Counted from the stretch's first letter, positions 18,118 to 26,407 are shown. The stretch is DNA of 64,000 nt from Ancylobacter crimeensis (GCF_023016805.1 NZ_JALKCH010000006.1:1-64000), one strand, 5' to 3'. The notes: generated from the letters alone by a model not told the origin. Made by a program: numbers and translations.

Positions 18118-19407
18118 TCAGAAGCGTTCCGCCACCACATGTGCCGCCTGGGCGCCGGCCTCGTAATAGGCGGCCTTCACGTTCCTGAACAGCTGTGCCT
18201 TCGGCTCGGTCACCGGCAGCGGCAGATCCGCCTCGGCGATGTCGCCCGCAATATAGCCGGCCAGCACCTTGCCGAAAGCGGTGCCCGGCGCGATGCCGCG
18301 GCCATTATAGCCGGAGAAGCCGGCCACCTTGTCGGCGAAGCGGTGGAAACGCGGCACCGCGTCCGTGGTCATGCCGATGCGGCCGAACCAGGCATATTCG
18401 AACTCCACCGCCCCGAGCTGCGGGAACAGCCGGCGCAGCGAGCGCTTCGCCCAGCCGGCATGCACGGCATGGCCGGTGTTGCGCAGGGCCCCGACGCTGC
18501 CGAACACCAGACGGCCGGCGCGGTCCATGCGGAAGGAGGAGAGGATCTCCTTGGTGTCCCAGCAGCCTTCGCGGTTGGGCAGGATCGACTTCAGCAGATC
18601 GGGGGAGAGCGGCTTCGTCGCGAGGTTGAAATAGGGAAGGAAGATCTGCTCGTCGCGCACCACTTCCCACGGGCCGGTGGAATAGGCATCCGTCGCCACG
18701 GCGATGAAGCCGGCGCTGACCGAGCCGGAGGCGGTCGAGACCTTCCAGCCCTCGCCCTGCCGCACCGTGGCGAGGACCGGACTGTGGGTGAAGATCCGCG
18801 CCCCGGCCGAGAGGGCGGCGGAAGCGAGGCCGCGCACATAGGCGAGCGGCTGCAGCGTGCCGGCACGCGGATCGAGCAGCGATCCGGTGTAGGCGCCGGG
18901 CGCGCTTCCAACACGCCGCGCCGTCTCCTCCGCCGAGACCAGCTCGACCGGCGCGCCGCGCGCGGCCCATTGGCGGTGGCGGTCGCGAAGTTCCGTGAGC
19001 CCCTCCTCGCCGACGGCGAGATGCAGCGTGCCCTGTTTTTCAAGCTGGCAGTCGATGCCGTAGCGCTCGATCACCTCGCGCACCAGCAGCGGTGCGCCGC
19101 CGAGAAGGTCCAGCGCCCGCTCGCCATGCACCGCGCCGAGCACGCCGGGAATGTCGTCCGGCATCACCCACATGCCCCCATTGATGAGCCCGACATTGCG
19201 GCCGGCCCCACCGAAGCCGACCTCCTCGGCCTCCAGCAGCACCACGCTGATGCCGCGCTCGGCGAGGTGCAGCGCGGTCGACATGCCGGTGAAGCCGCCG
19301 CCGACCACCACCACATCGGCGGTGAGGTCACGCTCCAGCCGCCCGGTGGGAGGGGCCGCGGGAGCGGAGGCTTCCCAGAGTCCGTGCGTTCGCGGGTCGT
19401 TGCGCAT
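18118..19407 (-). CDS. amaA: L-pipecolate oxidase-type FAD-dependent amino acid oxidase
   Basis: The 429-residue DAO-family protein starts with MRNDPRTHGLWEASAP and has the FAD motif DVVVVGGGFTGMSTALHLAE and the glycine-rich SGYNGRGIAPGTAFGKVLA near the C-terminus, as in glycine/sarcosine and pipecolate oxidases. It should oxidise L-pipecolate to 1-piperideine-6-carboxylate, which opens to aminoadipate semialdehyde, the substrate of the amaB product in the same cluster. A sarcosine-oxidase-like activity on N-methyl amino acids is the main alternative. The chosen start at 19407 matches the family N-terminus; a longer in-frame reading to 19503 runs through the promoter region. Confidence 0.8.
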   Translation of the reverse strand: MRNDPRTHGLWEASAPAAPPTGRLERDLTADVVVVGGGFTGMSTALHLAERGISVVLLEAEEVGFGGAGRNVGLINGGMWVMPDDIPGVLGAVHGERALDLLGGAPLLVREVIERYGIDCQLEKQGTLHLAVGEEGLTELRDRHRQWAARGAPVELVSAEETARRVGSAPGAYTGSLLDPRAGTLQPLAYVRGLASAALSAGARIFTHSPVLATVRQGEGWKVSTASGSVSAGFIAVATDAYSTGPWEVVRDEQIFLPYFNLATKPLSPDLLKSILPNREGCWDTKEILSSFRMDRAGRLVFGSVGALRNTGHAVHAGWAKRSLRRLFPQLGAVEFEYAWFGRIGMTTDAVPRFHRFADKVAGFSGYNGRGIAPGTAFGKVLAGYIAGDIAEADLPLPVTEPKAQLFRNVKAAYYEAGAQAAHVVAERF

Positions 19408-19477
19408 GGCGGTCGTCCGAATGAGAAAGGTCCCGCGTTCCCCGCGGGCCGGTTCCCCACCAATAGACCCCGGCCTC

Positions 19478-19489
19478 ATTCCGAAGAAT
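19478..19489. promoter_or_regulatory. Candidate LysR site upstream of the pipecolate oxidase gene
   Basis: ATTC-CGAA-GAAT is a short dyad about 70 bases ahead of the oxidase start, resembling the ATTCC-N5-GGAAT element at 17114-17128. The following A/T-rich stretch is a likely promoter. Both are inferred from sequence only. Confidence 0.3.
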
Positions 19490-19611
19490 AAACAATTTGG
19501 CAAAAGGTCATGCGCAACGGGAATGAGCGCTCCGCCGCCTTGCGGCTTGCCAGCCCGGGTGCCGCGGCCTCATCCTGTCGGGCCTCCCGCATGAAAGGGT
19601 CTGCCGGTTCC

Positions 19612-20082
19612 ATGAGCCTCGAATCCGTTCGCGCCTTCCTCGCCGAGAACGCCCCCGACATCGCTATCGTCGAGCTCGACACCAGCACCGCGACCGTCGC
19701 CGAGGCGGCGGCGGGCCATGGCGTGAGCCACGGCCAGATCGCCAAGACGCTCTCGTTGAAGGTCGGGGACCAGCCCTTCCTGGTGGTCGCGCGCGGCGAT
19801 GCCCGGCTCGACAACCGCAAGGCCAAGGCGGCGTTCGGCGGAAAGGCCAGCATGCTGAGCGCGGAGGAGGTGGTGGAGGTCACCGGCCACCCGGTCGGCG
19901 GCGTCTGTCCGTTCGGCCTCGCCAGCACGCTGAAGGTCTATTGCGACGTATCGCTGAAGGCGTTCGACGAGGTGGTGCCCGCCGCCGGCGCCCGGAACGC
20001 GGCGCTGCGCATCGCGCCCGAACGCATGGCCGCGATCACCGGGGCCGAATGGGTGGATGTCTGCCAGACCATCGAAGGCTGA
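19612..20082 (+). CDS. YbaK/EbsC-family aminoacyl-tRNA deacylase-like protein
   Basis: The 156-residue protein matches the YbaK/ProX trans-editing fold: VEAAAGHGVSHGQIAKTLSL-like start, FLVVARGDARLDNRKAKAAF with the conserved Lys region, and GHPVGGVCPFGL, the family's substrate loop. Members hydrolyse mischarged Cys-tRNA(Pro), Ala-tRNA(Pro) or related species, in the cytoplasm. In-frame ATGs at 19510 and 19591 exist. I choose 19612 because the family begins there (SLESVRAFL) and an AAAGGG precedes it. It is divergent from the pipecolate oxidase gene and shows no functional link to it. Confidence 0.82.
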   Translation: MSLESVRAFLAENAPDIAIVELDTSTATVAEAAAGHGVSHGQIAKTLSLKVGDQPFLVVARGDARLDNRKAKAAFGGKASMLSAEEVVEVTGHPVGGVCPFGLASTLKVYCDVSLKAFDEVVPAAGARNAALRIAPERMAAITGAEWVDVCQTIEG

Positions 20083-20504
20083 ACGGCACGCGATAGCCGG
20101 CCCGCCGCGAACCCTCGGCGCGGGACCCCGCGACGGGCGCCCGAAGGACACCGCATCGAGGGCTTCCCATGCCGAGGGCTGCCGGCGTGACCGATCCGGA
20201 TTGCCCCCCGGCACCCGGACCCGGTTCGCACCGAAGCGAACCGGTTGCAGCTTCGCACCTGCCGGGCGGCTGGCAAGGCCAATTGCACGCAGGAGCTGCG
20301 GAACCGTGCGGAATGTGAGCCGAAGCCGCCGCGGTCGTCGGCTGCGCGGTATTTTCGTACTCAAGATCCTGTAATCGCTCAAAAAGGCGGGTTGCGGCCT
20401 GCCGCGCGCGGGAGCATAAGCCGTGCCAAGGATTGATGCTGCCGACGAACACCGTCCCGACGCGCCTCGACCCCGCGCCGCGACCCGCCTTTTGGAGACG
20501 AACG
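20083..20504. other. Intergenic region (422 bp) upstream of ilvD
   Basis: I see no convincing gene here. A perfect nine-pair hairpin, CCGGTTCGC (20221-20229) with GCGAACCGG (20236-20244) and a six-base loop, lies 139 bases past the YbaK-like stop. It may mark a transcript end or a regulatory dyad. The last part is the ilvD leader, with GGAG ahead of the start. I did not recognise a leader peptide rich in branched-chain codons. Confidence 0.4.
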
Positions 20505-22340
20505 ATGCCCGCCTATCGCTCCCGCACCACCACCCATGGCCGCAACATGGCCGGCGCCCGCGGCCTGTGGCGCGCCACAGGCATGAAGGACGGCGATTTC
20601 GGCAAGCCCATCATCGCGGTGGTGAACTCCTTCACCCAGTTCGTGCCCGGCCACGTGCACCTGAAGGACCTCGGCCAGCTGGTCGCGCGCGAGATCGAGA
20701 ATGCCGGCGGCGTGGCAAAGGAATTCAACACCATCGCGGTCGATGACGGCATCGCGATGGGCCATGACGGCATGCTCTACTCGCTGCCCTCGCGCGAACT
20801 CATCGCCGACAGCGTCGAATACATGGTGAACGCGCACTGCGCCGACGCGATGGTGTGCATCTCCAACTGCGACAAGATCACCCCCGGCATGCTGATGGCT
20901 TCGCTGCGCCTCAACATCCCCTCCGTGTTCGTCTCCGGCGGCCCGATGGAGGCCGGCAAGGTGGTGATGCACGGTAAGAAGGTCGCGCTCGACCTTGTGG
21001 ATGCCATGGTCGCGGCCGCCGACGACCGCGTGACCGACGAGGACGTGCAGGTGATCGAGCGCTCGGCCTGCCCGACCTGCGGCTCCTGCTCGGGCATGTT
21101 CACCGCCAATTCGATGAACTGCCTCACCGAGGCGCTGGGCCTCTCGCTGCCGGGCAACGGCTCGACGCTCGCCACCCATTCCGACCGCAAGCGCCTCTTC
21201 GTCGAGGCCGGCCACCTCATCGTCGACCTCGCCCGCCGCTATTACGAGCAGGACGACGCCTCGGTGCTGCCGCGCTCGGTCGCCTCCCGCCCGGCCTTCG
21301 AGAACGCGATGGCGCTCGACATCGCCATGGGCGGCTCCACCAACACGGTTCTGCACATCCTGGCCGCCGCCAATGAGGGCGGGATCGACTTCAACCTCGA
21401 CGACATCGACCAGCTCTCGCGCCGTGTGCCGTGCCTCTCCAAGGTCGCGCCCGCCAAGAACGACGTCCACATGGAGGACGTGCACCGCGCCGGCGGCATC
21501 ATGTCGATCCTCGGCGAGCTGGACCGTGGCGGCCTCATCAACCGCGACTGCCCGACCGTGCACGCGCCCACGCTGGGCGAGGCCATCGACCGCTGGGACA
21601 TCACCCGCACCTCCAGCGAGAGCGTGCGCGACTTCTTCAAGGCCGCGCCGGGTGGGGTGCCCACCCAGGTCGCCTTCAGCCAGTCCTCCCGCTGGGACGA
21701 GCTCGACACCGACCGCGCGAACGGCGTGATCCGCTCGGTCGAGCATCCCTTCTCGAAGGATGGCGGCCTCGCCGTGCTGAAGGGCAACCTCGCGGTGGAC
21801 GGCTGCATCGTGAAGACCGCCGGCGTCGACGAGAGCATCCTGACCTTCACCGGCCCGGCCAAGGTGTTCGAAAGCCAGGACGCGGCGGTGAAGGGCATCC
21901 TCGGCAATCAGGTGAAGGCCGGCGAGGTCGTCATCGTGCGCTATGAGGGCCCGAAGGGCGGCCCCGGCATGCAGGAGATGCTCTACCCGACCAGCTATCT
22001 GAAGTCGAAAGGCCTCGGCAAGCTGTGCGCGCTGGTCACCGACGGGCGCTTCTCGGGCGGCTCCTCGGGCCTGTCCATCGGCCATGTCTCTCCGGAAGCC
22101 GCCAATGGCGGCACCATCGGGCTGGTGCGCGACGGCGATCCCATCGAGATCGACATCCCGAACCGAATCATCCGCCTCGCCGTGCCGGAAGAGGAGATCG
22201 CCGCCCGCCGCGCCGCGCAGGACAAGGCCGGGTGGAAGCCCGCCGAGCCCCGCGCCCGCAATGTGACGACCGCCCTGAAGGCCTATGCCGCCTTCGCCAC
22301 CTCCGCCGACAAGGGCGCCGTTCGCAAGCTGCCGGAATGA
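20505..22340 (+). CDS. ilvD: Dihydroxy-acid dehydratase
   Basis: The 611-residue protein matches IlvD over its full length (family about 610-620). It catalyses dehydration of 2,3-dihydroxy-isovalerate and its homolog to the 2-oxo acids of valine, leucine and isoleucine synthesis. Visible marks are [20 protein letters not shown] at the start, the Fe-S cysteines in [12 protein letters not shown] and [19 protein letters not shown], and the C-terminal [33 protein letters not shown] gives a good ribosome site for the ATG at 20505. It appears to be a single-gene unit. Confidence 0.96.
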   Translation: MPAYRSRTTTHGRNMAGARGLWRATGMKDGDFGKPIIAVVNSFTQFVPGHVHLKDLGQLVAREIENAGGVAKEFNTIAVDDGIAMGHDGMLYSLPSRELIADSVEYMVNAHCADAMVCISNCDKITPGMLMASLRLNIPSVFVSGGPMEAGKVVMHGKKVALDLVDAMVAAADDRVTDEDVQVIERSACPTCGSCSGMFTANSMNCLTEALGLSLPGNGSTLATHSDRKRLFVEAGHLIVDLARRYYEQDDASVLPRSVASRPAFENAMALDIAMGGSTNTVLHILAAANEGGIDFNLDDIDQLSRRVPCLSKVAPAKNDVHMEDVHRAGGIMSILGELDRGGLINRDCPTVHAPTLGEAIDRWDITRTSSESVRDFFKAAPGGVPTQVAFSQSSRWDELDTDRANGVIRSVEHPFSKDGGLAVLKGNLAVDGCIVKTAGVDESILTFTGPAKVFESQDAAVKGILGNQVKAGEVVIVRYEGPKGGPGMQEMLYPTSYLKSKGLGKLCALVTDGRFSGGSSGLSIGHVSPEAANGGTIGLVRDGDPIEIDIPNRIIRLAVPEEEIAARRAAQDKAGWKPAEPRARNVTTALKAYAAFATSADKGAVRKLPE

Positions 22341-22380
22341 GATGGACGTGAGATGGAGAGGACGGGGAGCGCATCCGCCT

Positions 22381-22440
22381 CCTCGCCCTCCGCCTCCTCG
22401 CCCTCCGCCTCCTCGCCCTCCGCCTCCTCGCCATCCGCCT
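22381..22440 (+). repeat. Tandem repeat, 15-bp unit, 4 copies
   Basis: The unit CCTCGCCCTCCGCCT occurs four times head to tail (22381, 22396, 22411, 22426), the last with one C-to-A change. Partial unit sequence flanks it on both sides. A multiple-of-three period keeps any reading frame open, which explains the apparent Ser-Pro-Ser-Ala open frame. Confidence 0.9.
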
Positions 22441-22530
22441 CCCTAGCCGGCGCTCGCGCCGCACCCGATGCCCGGCACGCATTCCTTCCCCGCCAACCCG
22501 TCCATAACAGCGGAAAGCCGGGACCGCGAC

Positions 22531-22572
22531 CGACCGGGAACACCTCTTCGCCGACCGGGAACACCTCCTCGC
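22531..22572 (+). repeat. Tandem duplication, 21-bp unit
   Basis: CGACCGGGAACACCTC plus five bases is repeated directly at 22531-22551 and 22552-22572 with one mismatch. It lies about 90 bases after the 15-bp array. Confidence 0.85.
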
Positions 22573-22761
22573 CGGCCAGGCGCCGGATGGCTGCGGGGCG
22601 GCCGGCGCAGCCCGTTCTCATTCTCCCGCTCGCCGCACCCGGCTCTCCGCTGCGCTACGGCCGGGGCGACGGCCCTGTGGGAGCGGCACCTCCGGCGAAC
22701 CCTTCCTTCCTCGCGGAACCGGGTGGCATTGCCGCCGCGCGGGCCTATGGTGATCCCACCG

Positions 22762-22866
22762 CGCCAGAGCCATCCATCGTTTCACGGAATCGATGGATGG
22801 CTCTGGCGTACCGACTGATCGCATTGTCTTCATGCGAACCGGTATCCACGTCGCTCGAAAATGCTC
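22762..22866 (-). repeat. Dispersed inverted repeat, copy A, with perfect 18-bp hairpin
   Basis: Read on the minus strand, the element runs from GAGCATTTTCGAGCGACGTG through GGATACCGGTTCGCATGAAG to a terminal hairpin. The hairpin arms CGCCAGAGCCATCCATCG (22762-22779) and its exact complement (22791-22808) enclose an 11-base loop. A second copy in the opposite orientation lies at 23669-23773, on the other side of the SDR gene. From memory, similar GGATACCGGTTCGCG-type elements are scattered in intergenic DNA of Hyphomicrobiales. Confidence 0.75.
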
Positions 22867-22885
22867 TATCGCACGGAGCCGCCCG

Positions 22886-23662
22886 ATGACTCGCATTCCC
22901 GCGCTGTTCTCCCTCACCGGGCGGGTCGCGCTCGTCACCGGGGCCGGGCGCGGGCTGGGCTTCGAGATGGCGAAGGCACTGGCGCTCGCCGGGGCGAGCG
23001 TCACCATCACCGGGCGCGACGCCGGGCGGCTGCAGGCGGCGGCCGCCGCCATCGGCGAGGCCAGCGGACAAAGCGTGGCGACCGCGGCCTTCGACATCGC
23101 CGACGGCGAGGCCGGGCGCGAGGCGATCGCCGATCTCGTGACCCGTCAGGGGCGGCTCGACATCCTCGTCAACAATGTCGGCGCCCGCGACCGTCGCCCG
23201 CTCGCCGCCTTCACCGAAAGCGAAGCCCGGGCGCTGCTGGAGGCCGACCTCGTCGGCCCCATGCTGCTGACCCGCGCCGCAGCCGACATCATGGCCGGGC
23301 AGACCCATGGGCGGATCATCTTCGTCACCTCGATCGCCGGCCATGTCGCCAATCGCGACGACCCGGTCTACACCACCGCCAAGGCGGGTCTCACCGGGCT
23401 GATGCGCGCACTGGCGGTGGACTATGCGCGGCTTGGCATCACCAGCAACGCCATCGCGCCCGGCATGTTCGCCACCGAGACCAACCGGCACCTCGTCGAG
23501 AATCTCGATTTCGCCCGCTTCGTCGATGTCCGCGTCCCGGCGGGCCGCTGGGGTCGGCCGGAGGAGATCGCGGCCGCCGCCGTGTTCCTCGCGTCCGACG
23601 AGGCCTCCTTCGTCAACGGCCATGTGCTGGTGGTCGATGGCGGGCAGACGGTGCGGATGTAG
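22886..23662 (+). CDS. Short-chain dehydrogenase/reductase (gluconate 5-dehydrogenase-like)
   Basis: The 258-residue SDR has the cofactor motif TGAGRGLGFEMAKALALAGA, NNVG in LDILVNNVGARD, catalytic Ser in VTSIAGHV, and the YxxxK pair in PVYTTAKAGLTGLM. The pattern resembles 3-oxoacyl-ACP reductases and IdnO-type gluconate 5-dehydrogenases. It is cytoplasmic; the substrate is not evident. The ATG at 22886 puts the SDR core at the usual distance from the N-terminus; a longer reading would translate part of repeat copy A. The gene stands alone between two inverted repeat copies. Confidence 0.8.
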   Translation: MTRIPALFSLTGRVALVTGAGRGLGFEMAKALALAGASVTITGRDAGRLQAAAAAIGEASGQSVATAAFDIADGEAGREAIADLVTRQGRLDILVNNVGARDRRPLAAFTESEARALLEADLVGPMLLTRAAADIMAGQTHGRIIFVTSIAGHVANRDDPVYTTAKAGLTGLMRALAVDYARLGITSNAIAPGMFATETNRHLVENLDFARFVDVRVPAGRWGRPEEIAAAAVFLASDEASFVNGHVLVVDGGQTVRM

Positions 23663-23668
23663 CCGCTC

Positions 23669-23773
23669 GAGCATGTTCGAGCGACGTGGATGCCGGTTCG
23701 CGTGAAGAAGATACGATCAGCCGATGCGTTCAAGCCTTTCATCGGTTCCGTTAAACGGTGAAGGACGCTAAAG
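23669..23773 (+). repeat. Dispersed inverted repeat, copy B
   Basis: This runs on the plus strand from GAGCATGTTCGAGCGACGTG through GGATGCCGGTTCGCGTGAAG to an imperfect terminal hairpin (CCTTTCATCG with CGGTGAAGG). It aligns to copy A (22762-22866, opposite strand) without gaps over most of its length, with scattered substitutions. The distal end covers the stop codon of the MocR gene (23768-23770). Confidence 0.72.
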
Positions 23774-25189
23774 CACCGTCGCGGCCGCCGCCGGCGAATC
23801 CGCGAGGGTGTGGGCCATGTAGTCCAGCGCGCCACGCAGCGTGGCGCGGTCCACCGGGCCACCGAGACAGATGCGCACCGCCTCCGGCGGGCGGCCGTCG
23901 GCGGCGAAGACATCGCTGCCCACCACCCCGATGGCACCCCCCTGCCCGCCCGTTGCCTGCCCGCCGCTTGCCTGCATGTGCTGGGCGAAGGCCGCGCGGC
24001 TCCAGGGCTGGGGCAGTTCCAGCCAGAGATTGAAGGCCAACGGATCGGCCCGCACGCTGCCGGGCGGGAGCTGCGCCTGCGCAAGAACCTCCGCCGCGAT
24101 CTTCTGGCGCGCCGCGCTCTCCTCGCGGATGAAACGCAGCAGTGCGTCGGCGGTGCCGTCCTCGATCCAGCGGGTCGCCAGCGCCACGGTGAGCGGCGAG
24201 GCCATCACGTTGCCGGCGCGCAGCACGGCGGCGAAGGGCCAGCCGGCCCGCGCCTCCGGCGCCACCACATAGGCCGCGCGCAGCCCCGCGCCGATGCATT
24301 TGGCGAGGCCCGCGACGTGCCATGTCAGCTCCGGCGCCAGCGCGGCGAACGGCGGCGGCCCCTCCGGCGGAATGAAGCCATAGGCGTCGTCCTCGATGAG
24401 CGGCACCCCGTGGCCGCGCACCACCTCGGCAAGGGCCTCGCGGCGCGGCGCGGGAAGGGTCAGCGTGGTCGGGTTGTGAAGGGTGGGGTTGAGGTAGAGC
24501 GCCCGGGGACGCAGGGCGCGGCAGGCCTGCGCCAGAGCGTCCGGCACGATGCCCTCCTCATCCATCGGCAGGCCGACGAGATCGAGCCGCAGCCGGGCGG
24601 CCAGCGCCCGCAGGCCCGGATAGGTCAGCGCCTCGCAGAGCACGACCTCACCCGGCTTCGCCAGAAGGGTGAGGATGCCGAGCAGCGCCGCATGGGCGCC
24701 GGGCGTGACGAAGACCCGCTCAGGGGCCGGCGCCAGCCCCCGGCGGCCGAGCCACCCCAGCGCCGCCGCCTTGTCCGCCGGCGCGCCGCCGAAGCTCTGG
24801 TAGCGCAGCAGGCCGACGAGATCGCGCCCCACCTCCGCCAGCCCCTGCTGCATCCGCTGCAGCAAGACCGGATCGTCCGGCTCCGGCGGCAGGTTCATGG
24901 TGAGATCGACCATGGCGGGACCAACAGGACGCGGCGGCTCCCGCCGCTGGCGCAGCACGAAGGTGCCCTGCCCGACGCGGGATTCCACCAGCCCGCGCTT
25001 CTGCGCCTCGACATAGCCGCGCGCCACGGTGGTGAAGTCGATATCCAGCGCCTTGGCGAGCGCGCGCTGCGGCGGCAGCCGGTCGCCCGCCGCCAGCCGG
25101 CCGGCCGTCACATCCTCGGCGATCGCATCGGCGAGGGCGACATAACGCGGCCGGTCGGAGCGGGAGAGATCGGGAATCCAGTCGGCCAT
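23768..25189 (-). CDS. MocR/PdxR-type GntR regulator with aminotransferase domain
   Basis: The 473-residue protein fuses an N-terminal GntR winged helix (YVALADAIAEDVTAGRLAAG, then LPPQRALAKALDIDFTTVAR) to a fold-type I aminotransferase domain (about 110-465). The latter has NPTLHNPTTLTL, EDDAYGF, and the PLP-binding Lys in GLAKCIGAGLRA. MocR proteins use PLP or an aldimine as effector and regulate vitamin B6, amino acid or taurine genes. It is divergent from tenA, its likely target. Regulation of a thiamin/B6-related salvage gene is a reasonable inference. The stop codon lies inside repeat copy B. Confidence 0.88.
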   Translation of the reverse strand: MADWIPDLSRSDRPRYVALADAIAEDVTAGRLAAGDRLPPQRALAKALDIDFTTVARGYVEAQKRGLVESRVGQGTFVLRQRREPPRPVGPAMVDLTMNLPPEPDDPVLLQRMQQGLAEVGRDLVGLLRYQSFGGAPADKAAALGWLGRRGLAPAPERVFVTPGAHAALLGILTLLAKPGEVVLCEALTYPGLRALAARLRLDLVGLPMDEEGIVPDALAQACRALRPRALYLNPTLHNPTTLTLPAPRREALAEVVRGHGVPLIEDDAYGFIPPEGPPPFAALAPELTWHVAGLAKCIGAGLRAAYVVAPEARAGWPFAAVLRAGNVMASPLTVALATRWIEDGTADALLRFIREESAARQKIAAEVLAQAQLPPGSVRADPLAFNLWLELPQPWSRAAFAQHMQASGGQATGGQGGAIGVVGSDVFAADGRPPEAVRICLGGPVDRATLRGALDYMAHTLADSPAAAATVL

Positions 25190-25592
25190 GGAGTCAGCAC
25201 CCTGTCGTCAGCACCCGGTGGTCGGCGCTCTCTCGCCGGCAGTCCGTTCGCAGGCGGCGTGCGGCTGGAACGATGCCGGCGACTGGATTGACCGTATAAT
25301 GTTGCAAGCCGGTGCTGTCATCACGACACGCCAGCTTCGCCCTCTCCCGGCTATCGAAGGCTCCGCGACCGGCCTTGCGGCTGCCGCCTGCCGGCATCGG
25401 GCTTGCGCATGGCGACGGCCTCGACGGGAGGACACGAAGCAGCCATAGAGCCGTCCGACCAGATCAACGCGCCTGATCGGCAGGACATCGCTCCGGAACG
25501 GATGGTCCGCGGCATGTTCCGATGGCGAAAGGCGCTCGACTTTCGCGGGAAAGCTCTGGACCTTGTGTCCGCGACGACAGGAAAGGTGTCCG
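25190..25592. other. Divergent intergenic region (403 bp) between the MocR gene and tenA
   Basis: This should contain the divergent promoters. TATAAT at 25295-25300 is the best -10-like hexamer, but no matching -35 is obvious. I looked for the conserved TPP riboswitch core (CTGAGA with a later ACC...GAACCTGATC block) and did not find it. AGGAAAGG immediately precedes the tenA ATG. Confidence 0.45.
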
Positions 25593-26240
25593 ATGTCCGA
25601 TTTTGCCCAAGAACTCCGCGCGGAGAATAGCGAGAACTGGAACGCCGCGGTTCAGCATCGTTTCGTCGAAGAGATCTTCCGCGGCAGCGTATCGCCGGAG
25701 GTGATGCGGCGCTATCTGATCCAGGACTACCAGTTCATCGACCGTTTCACCGCGCTCATCGGCGCCGCGATCGCCAGTGCTGACCGTTTTTCCTCGCGCA
25801 TCCGCTTCGCCCGTTTCGCGGCGATGATCGTGAGCGACGAGAACACCTATTTCCAGCGCGCCTTCGACGCGCTCGACGTGCCGCAGGCCGAGCGCGACGG
25901 ACCAGTCCTCTCCCCGGAAACCACGGCCTTCCAGGCGCTGATGCAGGAGGCGGCGCGCAGCCTCGACTACGCCTCCTGCCTCGCGGTGCTGAACGTTGCG
26001 GAAGGTCTGTATCTCGACTGGGCCGACCAGCCCGGCCGCCCCCTGCCGCGCGACTTCGTGCACGCCGAATGGATTACGCTGCACAACAATGAAGGTTTCC
26101 GCGATTTCGTCGGCTGGCTGCGCAGCGAGCTCGACCGGGTCGGCGGGGCGCTCAACCCGGAGCGCGCCGCCCCCGCGCGCGCCTTCTTCCGCCGTGCAGT
26201 GGAACTGGAACGGGCTTTCTTCGACCACGTCTACTCCTGA
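25593..26240 (+). CDS. tenA: TenA family protein (thiaminase II / aminopyrimidine aminohydrolase-like)
   Basis: The 215-residue all-helical protein matches TenA. It has FRGSVSPEVMRRYLIQDYQF near the start, the active-site-type Cys in LDYASCLAVLNVAEGLYLDW, and a C-terminal ELERAFFDHVY with the catalytic-type Glu. TenA hydrolyses aminopyrimidine thiamin breakdown products for thiamin salvage; TenA_C/E variants differ in this Cys. Here it is followed by 'C-L-A-V-L-N', so it would be a Cys-type. The ATG at 25593 has a strong AGGAAAGG site. It stands alone, divergent from a MocR regulator. Confidence 0.85.
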   Translation: MSDFAQELRAENSENWNAAVQHRFVEEIFRGSVSPEVMRRYLIQDYQFIDRFTALIGAAIASADRFSSRIRFARFAAMIVSDENTYFQRAFDALDVPQAERDGPVLSPETTAFQALMQEAARSLDYASCLAVLNVAEGLYLDWADQPGRPLPRDFVHAEWITLHNNEGFRDFVGWLRSELDRVGGALNPERAAPARAFFRRAVELERAFFDHVYS

Positions 26241-26378
26241 GCCGGTGTTCCTTTAAGACAGGGCGGTTCACGTCTCTGCGAACGGATATCTGCTGCCGAA
26301 CCGTCATTCGGCTCAGAATCGTCCTGCCTTATCCGAAGGTTCATCTGCTCTTTCGCCACGTTTATCTTGTCCGGTACG

Positions 26379-26407
26379 TTGACCTTCGAACATAAACTGA
26401 CTACACC
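26379..26407 (+). promoter_or_regulatory. Putative mucR promoter
   Basis: TTGACC (26379-26384) and TACACC (26402-26407) are separated by 17 bases and lie 27 bases upstream of the mucR ATG. An alternative pair, TTGTCC with CATAAA slightly upstream, also has 17-base spacing. The surrounding 26260-26430 stretch is lower in G+C than its neighbours, as expected for a MucR autoregulated promoter. Confidence 0.4.

Larger units (their letters stand above)
22341..22885. other. Repeat-rich intergenic region (545 bp) after ilvD
   Basis: The gap holds a 15-bp tandem array (22381-22440), a 21-bp tandem duplication (22531-22572), and a dispersed repeat with a perfect hairpin (22762-22866). A reading frame can be drawn through it, but its Ser/Ala-Pro composition comes from the repeats, and it runs through the hairpin. 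I see no protein-coding gene. Confidence 0.55.

Noticed and set aside
22381-22440. CRISPR-like array
   Set aside because: The units are directly adjacent without spacers and only 15 bases long; no cas genes are present.
22353-22889. Possible Ser/Pro/Ala-rich small protein after ilvD
   Set aside because: The frame stays open because of 15-bp and 21-bp tandem repeats and then runs through the hairpin repeat. No ribosome site or family resemblance was seen.
25190-25592. TPP riboswitch ahead of tenA
   Set aside because: The conserved THI-box core elements could not be found by eye on the tenA strand.
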